Assembly: GCA_949752735.1 (NCBI GenBank)
Contig: OX457040.1
Coordinates: forward strand, 7,279,597 to 7,343,596
Length of the DNA: 64,000 nt
Reading direction: 5' to 3'
Source: Lumbricus terrestris
Taxonomy: Eukaryota > Annelida > Clitellata > Crassiclitellata > Lumbricidae
The notes beneath the pieces are model-generated. The model saw nothing but the letters and a program-made list of their open reading frames with translations, made no database searches and was not told the origin of the DNA. Of the stretch, positions 1 through 10,183 are shown one piece after another (position 1 is the stretch's first letter; every line of letters starts with the position of its first letter). A program made the translations under genes and the position numbers.

Positions 1-590
1 AATAGACCAGAGTATTCTTCATTAATATTTCCCGTTTATCTCTAAAGTCACAGGCCAATTTAAATAGCCCAAATCTACTAACACCAATCGCTTGCAATCT
101 TGACGTACCTCAAATTCTGTCGCAGGGGAATAAGGCTGAGACTGGGAGAGGATGCAAGAAATCCGGGGACGTACGGAGTTTCGAGACACGCGTCGATGAT
201 TAGCGCCGAAAGTAATCCGGTAGAGATTAACTCCTGAGATTGGCGACGAAAGATAACAAGCGAAAATAACCCGTCGAAAGATCTTCAATGATCAATAAAC
301 GCCGCGTAAGCAACCATTTTCAAACGACCGAGCGAAACAAGACAATATCTGAAGACGACGAATAATTTCGCTCCTGCGAAGCGTAGACAAAGAAAACTGG
401 AGACGTTAGGACGATCCTCATAATTCGATTTAAGCAACATAACACCGATCAAACTCACAGCAGAAACGAATTGACGCGAAACCGAACTGAAGTTTCGACT
501 CCGAAGTATACATTTAAACTTATAATGGACTCCTGTCGAAGAGAGAACTGCCGAGCATAATCCGAGAACTTTCGATACGAAATACAACTG
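1..590. other. Unassigned CpG-containing DNA with two small minus-strand ORFs
   Basis: Two overlapping minus-strand frames (285-587, 100 codons; 22-288, 88 codons) lie downstream of a candidate minus-strand promoter near 750. I recognise no domain, signal peptide or family in either. The stretch has more CpG than the flanking AT-rich DNA, so it could be 5' leader or first-exon sequence of a gene whose remainder lies outside the window. Coding potential is unproven. Confidence 0.2.
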
Positions 591-650
591 CGCATTAACC
601 TGAACGCCAAAATTTAAGCAATTCCTCGCCCGTACACGTCTTCACTCTTC

Positions 651-733
651 CAGGATCCACATTGTCTTCTCCGCTTTCAGGATCCGGCACGGTCTTCTGC
701 ACCTTCAGGATCCGGCATCGTCTTCTGCACTGC
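651..733. repeat. Tandem repeat, about 28 bp x 3
   Basis: CAGGATCC recurs at 651, 678 and 706, each followed by a similar GTCTTCTGCACC-type sequence, giving three units of 27-28 bp. The array lies between the candidate TATA box (753-760) and the small minus-strand ORFs, so it would be in the leader of a minus-strand transcript. Confidence 0.75.
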
Positions 734-752
734 GCATTTTTAGTGGGCCTCC

Positions 753-878
753 CTTATATAGTGCTTTCTTGGCGTCAACGCCACTGACGTCACGACGCCG
801 GTGTTACTGCGCATTTGTTACTGCGCAGCAGAGGGATTACTGCGCAGTAGAAAAACCGCCAAAAATGAGTCACAGCTG
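753..878 (-). promoter_or_regulatory. Candidate core promoter with TATA, CRE, AP-1 and E-box motifs
   Basis: On the minus strand TATATAAG occupies 753-760 and a perfect palindromic CRE, TGACGTCA, occupies 785-792, about 25 bp upstream of it. TGAGTCA (AP-1 type) is at 866-872, followed by the E-box CAGCTG at 873-878. Several CTGCGCA motifs (NRF1 half-site-like) lie between. The order fits a TATA promoter reading leftwards. No gene product could be tied to it, so this is a motif-based suggestion only. Confidence 0.35.
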
Positions 879-1093
879 TGCCCTCGTGTCTACTATTCTT
901 TGTCAGCCGGAGCGTATCGGTCTTTCTCTCTCCCTCTCTGCTTCTTAAACCGCGCCCTCTGACAACAAGCGACGACAGCGTGTCCTTCTTTATATCCTTA
1001 TTAGTATCTCTGCCTGCACCAGCGACACCGCTAGCAATTAAAACGCGACATTGCTACGACGATTCAATTGCCAACCGCCCACGCAATCGTCGC

Positions 1094-1104
1094 AAGATGG
1101 CGGC
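1094..1104 (+). promoter_or_regulatory. YY1-type motif AAGATGGCGGC
   Basis: AAGATGGCGGC is a perfect plus-strand match to the YY1 motif usually found just downstream of transcription starts, and it overlaps an ATG (1097) followed after five codons by a stop. A 16-bp direct repeat, CAATTAAAACGCGACA, flanks it (about 1035 and 1131). Together with the CRE/TATA cluster this suggests a possibly divergent promoter region. No downstream exon was recognised. Confidence 0.35.
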
Positions 1105-1147
1105 AGCGACGTAGGCCTATTGCGTCGAACGGCAATTAAAACGCGAC

Positions 1148-1934
1148 AGAAATAGAAATACCAATGGCCACGCTCCAATATATATCAGTCGCAAATGGCG
1201 ACGACCGGAAACCGAAACCCAAATTATATGCAAGCGTTTCACTCATACAGCCTTACTTATTTAGTCTATTGCTGCTATAATGTAAAATCACTACGCTGTT
1301 TGGTTTTACATCTATGCAGCTAATGATAACGCTCAGGTTTCCCTTCTTGCCCTCTTTGATGTCTCATGCAGCAGCCCTCGACATGGGGAAAGTAATAAAA
1401 TCGTGCTCCGGCAACTTGAATCGCCCTATGACTTAAAAAACACAAGATAACTTCACCATCGTCACATATCATCATAATCATCATCATCATTTTATAATCT
1501 GATTTCTCAGGATTATCTTCATTAAGTATTACCATAATTGTTATTATTATCACCAGTATGAAATCGTGTAAATTCATCAGCCAGAATTATAGGTTTTTTC
1601 CTAGGAATCTTGTTTGACAAAGATTGTTTTTCCTTCCGGATTTCACATAAAATCTAGTTAGATGACTTCCACCAACTGATCTACATCTTTACACAATTTT
1701 TTCCGTGATCTTTCCGTGTATCGAATTTCAACGCAACTGAATTGAATCAAGAGTGGTGAGGCTCAGATTTCGTCCGATTTCCCTTTTGCATTGCATCTCT
1801 TCTGACATCGTGCTGATTAAAGTAACTTCCGCTGTCGCATTCCTCGAAAGCAATTGAATAAATTGAAGAGATACAATTTTGGTCTGTTTTTCATTTTTCG
1901 GTTTCCTCCACTGAATTCGTTTCCACATTCATGT
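1148..1934. other. Intergenic DNA, no gene recognised
   Basis: AT-rich sequence with a (TCA)n-like patch around 1468-1490. Short minus-strand ORFs here (1320-1577, 1728-1928) are low in complexity or unrecognisable. I see no conserved element. Confidence 0.4.
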
Positions 1935-2520
1935 CATAATCATGCTTCAATCTGTTGGAAGATGACTTCGTTATAATAAATTATTTACTGATTTATCGTA
2001 CTTAAGCCAATGACTGACAAAGTGAACGTTAAAGTACGCAAGACCCTCGGCAAACATCTATGGTCTGTCTAACAGTTACTGTAGACCTCAGTCAAAATGA
2101 CAGACGAATCAAGAGACCTGTCTGTAATGCAAAGAGATACAGAGAGTATTCATTTTGTTTTAAATGAAGCTAAATATATGACGTTGGTTAAAACTGTTCT
2201 AAAGGTGTTTAAGGTGAGCGAGTGTAGGCTATAATCACAGACAATTTTAGACGCACACTTTGGTTTCCTGATTTATTGACGGTGACTTCACATGACCATA
2301 TAGGAATTTTCCTACTTGACTTCTTTAAGGTCAGTTCTTCTGGATACATTGACCTGGATATGTCTTGCCTTTTGGTCCCCCCCATCAGTTAACACCTTGT
2401 ACATCGGTCACTAGAACACCAAAAGCAACTAATTACAATTACATTCAATGGTTCTTCTGATTGAGTCATTAGCTTTGCTGGTTCATTGGCGACTGTAATG
2501 GCGATCAGAAGCTTCGTCGT
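1935..2520. repeat. Duplicated intergenic unit, copy 1
   Basis: Shares the same order of blocks with 4105-5040: the CTTCAATCTGTTGG block, the TTTACTGA block, the GACCTGTCTG block, then GACGGTGAC...ATATGACCA and the final 'gattgagtcattagc' block. The copies are diverged. Copy 2 additionally carries a LINE 3' end with a (TTA)n tail. Weaker matches at 3.78-4.1 kb and 6.0-6.43 kb suggest further decayed copies. Confidence 0.6.
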
Positions 2521-2601
2521 TTCTGGCAGCAAAAAGTGTAGAGAAAAGCTCGTAGTATATAGTGAAAAGTGCGCAGAATATCTGGAACGCCGTCTATAGA
2601 G

Positions 2602-3004
2602 CCGGTGTCACGTGATATTCTATCCCCTCCTTAAAGCTATCCGGGGGATGAATTAATCTATTCCCCCGGATGGAAAACATCGGTCTAGATCATAATTGAT
2701 AAATTAATGTTGTAGTCAAAATATAAAGTGACTCTAATTGTTTTAAGTGTCCTAGAGATGTTCAGAGCAAGGCAACTCGAATTCACTTAGTGGCTTTAAA
2801 TGTCCTTAAGCGTTCTAGATGTTTTAAGTGCTCTAATGCCAAAGCAAGCAAAAAATTATCTAGTAGGAATAAACATGCCTGTCAGTGTCATTGTTCAAAG
2901 CAAAGCAGATGGAAGTTAGTTTGAAAAAATAATAAATGCGTCAGTGCCTTTTCAACTTCTCTTCATCTGGGGATACGATTAATACGGGCCTTTCGTGACC
3001 CCGG
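2602..3004. mobile_element. Non-autonomous DNA element (MITE), CCGGTGTCACG termini, copy 1
   Basis: A 403-bp element beginning CCGGTGTCACG and ending CGTGACCCCGG. Its interior is collinear with the fuller copy at 60330-60786, sharing the 'agctatccgggggatgaattaat' start region, the TTTTAAGTG repeats and the TAGTAGGAATAAACAT block. It has no coding capacity. The target duplication is not obvious, so the superfamily is unassigned. It abuts the tail of a LINE fragment at 3015. Confidence 0.7.
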
Positions 3005-3014
3005 AAAGGTATAC

Positions 3015-3550
3015 TGTAAGTAAGTATATACTTTATTGAACCGCCTGCAAACGCACTGCGGGAACAATGTACAAGAACAGAATAATTAATGCAAGTATAC
3101 AATCAAGACAAATAGAAACATGCAATTCAATAAACACATTATACAACTACATAATAGACAATTAGACATGTTGTGAACTATACAGGAGAGAACTTAGGCT
3201 AGACAGGAAAAAATATATTGTCACTTGAATAGCATCCGTGTTATAAAGCCACATCTGGTAAGTGTGTCTGCATGAGGAATCTCACGGTTATGAGAACGAG
3301 GACGGAGTGAGTAGGTAGCATTTTTGATAGGAGGTAATAGAGGAGCAAGGACGTGGCTTGGGTTGTAGAGTACAAAAGAGAAGAGGGAGGAATCAGCGTG
3401 ACCACAGAGGTCATCGAACGACTTCTGTTCGGCAGGAAGAAAGTAGAGCCGCACCATTTTCCGTAATATTGCATTAGGCCTAATACGCGCGCGCTGACCA
3501 GAATTAGCAAAGCCAAACCAAGCAGGGGAGGCATACTTAAGGCGAGCCAA
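3015..3550 (-). mobile_element. 5'-truncated LINE 3' end (family J), copy 1
   Basis: Minus-strand 3' end of a CR1/jockey-like LINE. The encoded C-terminus (through LARLKYASPAWFGFANSG and RPRSHNREIPHADTLTRCG to FITRMLFK) matches the longer copy at 42962-44860 almost residue for residue, and the 3' UTR ends in an (ACTT)n tail. Homology stops at about 3550, consistent with 5' truncation. It carries a 6-bp AGGCCT insertion near 3475, adding Arg-Pro, that the 43-kb and 17-kb relatives lack. It lacks the CATGTA insertion seen in the 43-kb copy. Confidence 0.85.
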
Positions 3551-4104
3551 ATTCGTCGGATCATAATAGCTATGTGCGGGAAATGGGAATTTATTTATTT
3601 ATTCATGCATTCATTCATTTATTTGCTGTTCTCCCTCAGCAATAAGTGTTAATTAACTAATTCTAGCAGCAAAGAGGACCAAACATTAGACAAAAATCGT
3701 CAATGGCTGGTATTTCTTTTCAAGGGCACATAATTTCTAATGACTTTGTTCATCCACAGGGCATTAGATTTATCAAACAAACGTGCTTAAAACTAGCTAA
3801 TGTGCACTAAATGAAGTGAACTATATGGCGTCGTACGAAACCGTTCTAAAGGTGTTTCACGAGAGCGTGCGTCACAAACCATTAAAGCTACGTCTTTCGT
3901 TTCTGGTTCGTTGGTGTTAACTTTTCATAACAGCACAGGACGCATGATTCGGTCAATGGTGACTTTTTAGTTTCTTTACGTATAGATTCATATGGATTGA
4001 ACTGGATTTTGACCTTCATGTATCTTGGTTTGAGTCATGCCATTTGCTGATGATCTATGCATCGAACACAAGAGCAATAGTAGAAGCTAATTGCAATCAC
4101 ACTC
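3551..4104. other. Intergenic DNA
   Basis: AT-rich, with a short (TTCA)/(TTTA) patch near 3590-3625. A weak match to the start of the duplicated unit (the GTTCTAAAGGTGTTT block) occurs near 3842. No gene seen. Confidence 0.4.
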
Positions 4105-4471
4105 AAGCACATAATCGCGCTTCAATCTGTTGGTAGACAACTTCATATTATAAATAATTTACTGACAATTACACTTAACCGAATGACCGACAACGTGAGG
4201 CATTGATGTAGACATTGTAGACAGAACAATCGGTAGATATAATTATATGACCTGTCTGACAGTGGAACACAAAGTGACCTGCGAATCAAGACTTCCGCAT
4301 ATGCAGACGATGAACTATAATTATTATTATTCCAAAGTTTAACATCGTCCTATGACATCAATGGCCGTTGACGATTGAAGAACTGGTTAAACAGTTACTC
4401 ATTTTGCTTTTCACGATGCTAGGTATATATAGCGCCGGTGTAGATTGTTCAAAAGGTGTTTAAAAAGCCCC

Positions 4472-4681
4472 ACTCAGAAACTATATTTAGCGACATCCTT
4501 TGACATCATTATGAACATACTTTTTCTATTACAACTCAACTCTGTTAAAGCTTTTAAAACTCGACTGAAGACATATCTGTTTTCCAAGGCGTATCTTTGA
4601 CTGAATATATTGCGTTTGTGTTTGTAGAGGTGCCTTTGCAACGGCATGTGCTGTGTTACGGCGCCATAGAAATTGTCGTCA

Positions 4682-4767
<86 letters not shown>

Positions 4768-4768
4768 T
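4472..4768 (+). mobile_element. LINE 3' end with (TTA)n tail
   Basis: Plus-strand translation near 4535-4600 gives SVKAFKTRLKTYLFSKAYL followed by a stop, the usual C-terminus of CR1/L2-type LINE ORF2 proteins. After a short 3' UTR the sequence ends in about 28 TTA triplets. The element is heavily 5'-truncated and interrupts the duplicated unit, since the matching position in copy 1 (1935-2520) lacks it. The microsatellite is therefore the LINE tail. Confidence 0.75.
4684..4767. repeat. (TTA)n microsatellite
   Basis: About 28 uninterrupted TTA units. It produces spurious poly-Asn and poly-Ile frames on the two strands. Confidence 0.95.
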
Positions 4769-5040
4769 GGCTTACTCATCAGTTGACGGTGACCTTATAT
4801 GACCAAATTCGAATTTTACTTACATACCTTTATAAAGGTTAGATCTCTTTGATATTATTTACCCCGATACGTACTGGCTTTGGTCCTGTCATCTGTTCGA
4901 GTCCTTTGCATTGAACACAGGAGCAATAAAAGTCACAAATTAAGCCTACAATAATTGCATGCAAAGGTTCGTCTGATTAAGAGCATTAGCGTTGTAGGTT
5001 CATGGGTCACTGGGTGACTGATATGGAGACGAGATGCTTT

Positions 5041-5751
5041 CTAGTTTCTGAGAAAGGTCCACAGAATATTATCTCACGAGGTTCCATACAACCCTACTTA
5101 CTCGCGTCTGTTGTTATTGTTACGCGCTGTAACGTGAGCGTTGTTTGGCTTGACGCTGGATAGGAGAGTTGAGTGGAATAGTCGGGTGGAAGGAAGGAAG
5201 GAAGGGAAATGGTGAAGGAGGAGTGGGGAGAGAAGAGAGAACGGAACAAAAGCTGAGGTTGAAGAATAGAAATGAAGAAATGAAGATCCATGACAAAGAA
5301 ACAGGAGACGTACGGACAAACGCATGTGTGTATACGAATATTGGTATTTGAGAACAGAGAACTCTGAGGATCTTATTAAACGCACTCATCTCGTATAAGT
5401 CTCACTATGTCTCTGTCCAATTGTCTGTCTGTAACTACATATAAATATATATTAAATCATTATGAACATACATGTTTATATTTTACATAAATAAGTAGAA
5501 GGAAAAGACAGAGCAGGAGGACGGGGACGAGACGGAGGAGCAAATGCGATGAATAAAAATTTTATAGTGAGAGTGGAGTTTTTGCATTGGTTAAGGCTAG
5601 ATGTAGGAGGGAAGGACATGAAGAGAAGGAACAAGATGACAGAGAACTATGAGTAAGAGCAGAGGGAGTGAACGCAGAAGGTGGATGAGTATTGAATATA
5701 GAGTGAAGCTCTGACAGTCAACCGAACATCAACGTTGCACGTTTTCCGGGG
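5041..5751. other. Purine-rich intergenic DNA
   Basis: Strongly purine-biased on the plus strand at 5185-5290 (GGAAGGAAGGAAGG followed by GAGGAG and AGAGAAG runs) and again at 5498-5690. No conserved ORF was recognised. Confidence 0.45.
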
Positions 5752-5950
5752 ATGGGGTGGAGGGCGGTTTCGCAATGGAGATCATGGAGCTGAGTTCGAC
5801 TCCCGAAGCCCCCCATAGGACAGACGTGCTTTGTAGGCTGCTGTCTTTTCTTTTGGTAGTTAACATTGATGTCAATTAAGACAAATGTGTAACCATATAC
5901 TATACTGTAACCTGTTGCTGCCTGTCATCCGGATTGTTGAATAAACGAGA
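5752..5950 (+). mobile_element. SINE-B, tRNA-derived SINE
   Basis: The 5' part carries a degenerate pol III box B (GAGTTCGACTCCC). The body has the TTTGTAGGCTGCT block, and the 3' end is the family-specific GGATTGTTGAATAAA. The same architecture occurs at 16262, 16798, 27265, 41935 and 46208. This copy is diverged in the middle. Confidence 0.7.
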
Positions 5951-6139
5951 AAAAGATTATAATTTCTCATAAGGATCTGTCCATTCTCACAGTTTTCACC
6001 CTCCATATGACTATTTAGAATAATTATAACTAATTTACTGATGATTTATCAGTAAAACCCGCACACTCAGACGGTGATGTATACTCACAGTTCATTTCAA
6101 ATTCGGCCGTACTTACATTTGTTTTTCCTAATGCTCTCA

Positions 6140-6277
6140 GGTGGCCCTGGCTCGCGGGACCTTCGGCCCCTTTTGGGTCTCCTGGGTATGCCAACATGTT
6201 TGTTACTCTGATATAATTACGAAATGTTACGAATTGGTTGCCGAATAAAATGTTATGTTATGTTATGTTATGTTATG
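6140..6277 (+). mobile_element. Retroelement tail with (TTATG)n
   Basis: An isolated module with a 'ggaccttcggccc' motif ends in CCGAATAAAATG followed by five TTATG units. The combination of an AATAAA-like motif and a pentanucleotide tail suggests the 3' end of a LINE or SINE. No coding part is present, so the family is unknown. Confidence 0.45.
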
Positions 6278-6696
6278 ATTCAAATAAATCATTTATACAA
6301 GCGAAGTGGCCACATAATTAGATTGCTGGCGCAACTGTAGCATAATACAGCTCTATAAGCAAATTGTATGACTGACAAAATGAGACATTAATGCAGTCAG
6401 AGCACTTGCAGACATCCGATGTCTGGCAGTGGACCACAGTCAACGTTCCCGTGAAATAATTAAGACTCCCAAGCTCTTGCAAAGCGCCTTTCTCTGGTCA
6501 TTTTGTAGTAATATTTACCGCTTGACGTTCGTGTATTCATTTAGTTAATTCTCAAAAATAGATTTAAATTTAGCATGCCCATACTCCTAGGGTCATAATG
6601 GGATTTCTAGTGAGAAACAGCGACATTATGCATGTAGATGGTAGAGACAGAGTTAAAAATTGTTCTTCAATAATTTTACTTTATGTCGTCGCTCTA

Positions 6697-7734
6697 CAGC
6701 GAGGGCCAAAAAAGACCATCTCCCTACGGTTTTGTGCCAATATCTTGGCGAGAAGTAAGAATTTCGAAATAGACTTTTACAGGTTTATAGGCAATTCATA
6801 TCTACGTGCAATGGCCAAATTTAACCAAATTATTTCAAACAGAGCAAAGCTTATGTTACTTTTAGTGAGACTAGCCACTGTTTTTTCACGATTCAAAAAC
6901 ATTACGCGGCAAAAAGTTTTTAAAATGTACCAAAAAAACCGATTTTATTAGGTCTCATCTCAAATAATTATTGTCAAATAGCCTTGACATTGCCAGATTT
7001 TTTTTCTTCTTAAAGAACCAGAGTACTAGCATAGCTGCACGTAACCGTAAAGTCACTTATCAAGATGACGATCGAGTTGGAAAATAAGGAATCCGTTAGA
7101 TGAAAAATTTTGCTATTAAAGCAATAAAATTCAAATTTCTAATAAATGAAAATGGTCAAGTGTCAATGACAGACAAAATATGTATTATTTATTATTACAA
7201 AATAACTATATGTATTCGAATGTTCCGGTTTCATTGAGAAAGTCAATGGTCCCAAATCTCCAAATTTGAACCCGATGGATTGATAATCAATTGCGCAGCG
7301 CTATGCTATAGAAACACCGCAATCAGCAACCAAACCAAGAGCGGTAAGAGAATTGATTCTTGCATCGGAGTTTATGTGGGAAGATTTGCCTTTGGAACGC
7401 ATCAGCAGGGTCATCAGGAACTTTGCGAAGTTTTGGCACTGGTGGTGGACACATTGAACACAAGTTGGGAAGCAGTATCAAGTTCATTCGACAACAGTCA
7501 TTTGAGAGATAACTTAATAAAATCATTTTTGATTCTTTTTTTCTGCATGCCGTTTGTGAATCGTCAAAAAGCAGTGATATAACTTTTGTTCTGTTTAAAA
7601 TATGTTAATGAAAGTTGACCATAATGTGTAAATATGAATTGTCTTTAAGCATGTAAAATTTCATTTCTAAATTCTTACTTCTACTCAAGATATTGGCAAA
7701 AAACCGTGCTAGTCTTTTTATGACCCACCCTGGG
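6697..7734. mobile_element. Tc1/mariner-type element with about 150-bp TIRs, degraded
   Basis: TA dinucleotides at 6695-6696 and 7735-7736 bound a 1038-bp element whose ends are inverted copies of each other for about 150 bp. Left 6697-6860 and right about 7570-7734 share GCCAATATCTTG, AGAAGTAAGAATTT and GACAATTCATAT blocks. Between them, 7250-7480 (+) shows a broken frame with 'SPNLNPMD' and 'LILASEFMWEDLPLERI' stretches that resemble the C-terminal part of Tc1/mariner transposases. Stops and frameshifts make it non-autonomous. The superfamily rests on the TA duplication and this remnant. Confidence 0.65.
7250..7480 (+). pseudogene. Transposase C-terminal remnant
   Basis: Reading 'PNLNPMD', then stops, then 'ATKPRAVRELILASEF' and 'WEDLPLERISRVI'. 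The spacing matches the 'SPDLNPIE...W..LP...I..L' signature at the end of Tc1/mariner transposases. The catalytic DDE/D residues are not present in this remnant. Confidence 0.5.
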
Positions 7735-7736
7735 TA

Positions 7737-9140
7737 ATTTATATAGCTCGACGCCTGAATAACTCATGAAGCGCCAGCCATTAGCTCACCATTGAAACCA
7801 CTCGTGGCCTCATGGACTGAGTGTTCCCCTACACACCACACACACTCATAATTATGCATAAATATATATATATTCATATATAATGTATATATAAGCAATT
7901 ACTATTTATATGTCATGCCATCAAAAAATATAATATGAAATAGATGTTGTGTGATCAAGTAAAGCTACCTACATTTTCTGTTATCAACAATAAAGCATAA
8001 TAATTATGTGATGTGCCAATGCTTGCAACGTATATATGCTTGTCCTGACATGTGCTATATATCCATTTTGCATAATTATATATATATATATATAATATTA
8101 CGTATATAATTGTATAATTATATTTAAGGTAGCTTTAGTTTCTGGTCCACTGAGACATCTGCAGACAATGGCACAAGTCTTTTGGGAGACTTATTACGCG
8201 GTGTGGTTCCCAATCAGTTCCACGGTGAAAGCGTTTCGGGAAATGACTCTGATTGGCCGTCGTAACCGGGTCGTAACAATAATAATTGCTCCTTGCGTCT
8301 AAAAATAGAATCGTAAAAGTCGCAACTTCTAATAAAATTATTCGTCGATTAAAATTTTGGCGCTAAGAGCCAACGTATTCGCGAAGGCTGTAAAGGAATG
8401 ACCATTTCTTTAAAACTTTTCACTCGATTCGCTTTCCGGTTTTTCCAGTGGATCATTATTCTTGAGTGGGATTTCACTGGAGGGAACCATCGATTCTCGG
8501 AAATGTCACTATCAATCATTTAAAGAGGCGCTATAGAAGCATAGCCGCATTGAGCTAGATTATAAAATATGTTTTACACCATACGAATGCCAGCTAAAAT
8601 TAATGTTTTGGCTAATTCAGGATATATACATGACATTGTATCCTCTTTCTATAGCAGGACATAATTATAATCATAACATATATAGAGTCTAAATCTGTCT
8701 TTATACAACATTTCATACTAAACTTTAATTTAAAGAATATTAATGACTCATTGCCGTAATACATAATTTGGTGTATGGAAAACGTAGCAATTGGATGGGT
8801 GACATTATGTGTCATCTCAAGGACAGCGGCGTTCATACCTTATAAGTAGAAACATCGAATGTTGGCGAAGTTCAGATAATACATCAGATTTTTATTTTTA
8901 AAAACAGAAACAAACGAGAGTTCAGTCCCGATGCAATTGATATTCCACATAAAAATGTCAAAGATAATTGTTATGGATAATCAAAGAAAGATGGACATAA
9001 ACTCATGGAAGTTGGAACCTAATATTTTAAACAAAAGAATAAATTATGCGCATGATGGCCGTGAAGAAGGTGATCACAATAATAATAATTATGAACCCAA
9101 TTGAATCTGTTCTCCAAATATATAGCATGGTCTATTCGAG
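7737..9140. other. AT-rich intergenic DNA with short TA tracts
   Basis: Contains TA microsatellite patches at about 7861-7893 and 8077-8110 and repeated ATAATTAT palindromes. No gene or mobile element was recognised. Confidence 0.45.
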
Positions 9141-9145
9141 GGTGA

Positions 9146-9258
9146 CCCGTCAAAAGAGCGACCGACAAAAGAGCGTCGACAAAGGAGCGCCGACAAAAGA
9201 GCGCCGACAAAAGAGCGCCGACAAAAGAGCGCCGACAAAAGAGCTCTCTTTTGACGGG
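9146..9258. repeat. Foldback with internal 14-15-bp tandem repeat
   Basis: CCCGTCAAAAGAG (9146-9158) is repeated inverted and perfect as CTCTTTTGACGGG (9246-9258). Between them are about five CGACAAAAGAGCGC units of 14-15 bp that extend one arm. The repeat unit is therefore an amplified piece of the inverted-repeat arm itself. There are no flanking target duplications. Confidence 0.8.
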
Positions 9259-9785
9259 GTGTCCTATTCGATACCACGCTGGATCTGTTATCTGACGGTT
9301 GACCATTTGAGCCTGGTATATTCTTTTAAAATTTGTCTTTCCATGGACACATGATTCAAATGAGTCACTCCATTCGAAGTTATGTTTCCTCCTTTCCGCT
9401 TGCTGAGTCCATTCACCGTCCCCTCAATTCGTCCTTAATAAGCGATTGCAGAATAGATTAGATTTCGCCACACCCTGTTGTGCCAAAACTGGACCGAGTT
9501 GGAACCTTTTTGATTCGGAACGAATGCGACACCACAACTGCGTCACGAGTGGACGGAAGGGATTCAGTTGCCACCAAATTCCCCGCTGGATGGAATGCGA
9601 GCCAGGCACCAGAGGAAGACCGGGGAGGTCATTATGGATTGCTTTTGAGGAAGGGAATGATGTGTTGAATGATTGAAGCCGTTTTAGTTGTGGGATTCAG
9701 AGGCGATCACAGATAATGACATAATGACAAACTAATGGACGCCATTGAAATAATAATTAGAACCAGTTTATATAATCTGTGGAGG
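9259..9785. other. Intergenic DNA
   Basis: The plus-strand frame 9446-9676 contains 'GTRGRPGRSLW', faintly like the GRP-rich end of some LINE proteins, but this is too weak to call. Nothing else was recognised. Confidence 0.35.
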
Positions 9786-9789
9786 AGTC

Positions 9790-10126
9790 GAACGGACGGA
9801 CGGACGGACGGAAGAACGGACGGACGGACGGGCGGGCGGGCGGGCGGGCGGGCGGGCGGACGGACGGACGACGGACGGACGGACGGGCGGGCGGGCGGGC
9901 GGGCGGGCGGGCGGACGGACGGACGGACGGACGACGGACGGACGGACGGACGGACGGACGGAAGAACGGACGGACGGACGGCGGGCGGGCGGGCGGGCTG
10001 GCGGACGGACAGACGGACGGACGGACGGACGACGGACGGACGGACGGACGGACGGACGGACGGGCGGGCGGGCGGGCGGGCGGACGGACGGACGACGGAC
10101 GGACGGACGGACGGACGGACGGGTGA
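9790..10126. repeat. (ACGG)n/(GGGC)n tetranucleotide minisatellite
   Basis: About 340 bp of ACGG and GCGG tetranucleotides in alternating blocks, with periodic ACGACGG phase shifts and two GAAGAACGG interruptions. Four GGGC-rich blocks (near 9829, 9883, 9980 and 10061) satisfy the G-quadruplex pattern on the plus strand. The array ends exactly where homology between duplication copies A and B begins. Long ORFs in all frames are artefacts of the repeat. Confidence 0.95.
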
Positions 10127-10183
10127 ATAAATAAATGAATGAATGTGATTTGATTGGTCTGAAGAAGGAAAGGGATGAGAGAA

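Larger units (their letters stand above)
4105..5040. repeat. Duplicated intergenic unit, copy 2
   Basis: Diverged paralogue of 1935-2520, expanded by the LINE tail at about 4472-4768. At 4960 it reads TTAAGCCTACAA where copy 1 reads ATTACAA. This is one of several places where paralogues differ by a six-base insertion bounded by TA. Confidence 0.6.

Noticed and set aside
6598..6951. 117-codon plus ORF
   Set aside because: It spans the left TIR of a mariner-type element and has no protein similarity I can recognise.
9446..9676. Possible LINE C-terminus (GTRGRPGRSLW)
   Set aside because: Only a short GRP-like motif; nothing else of a LINE is present.
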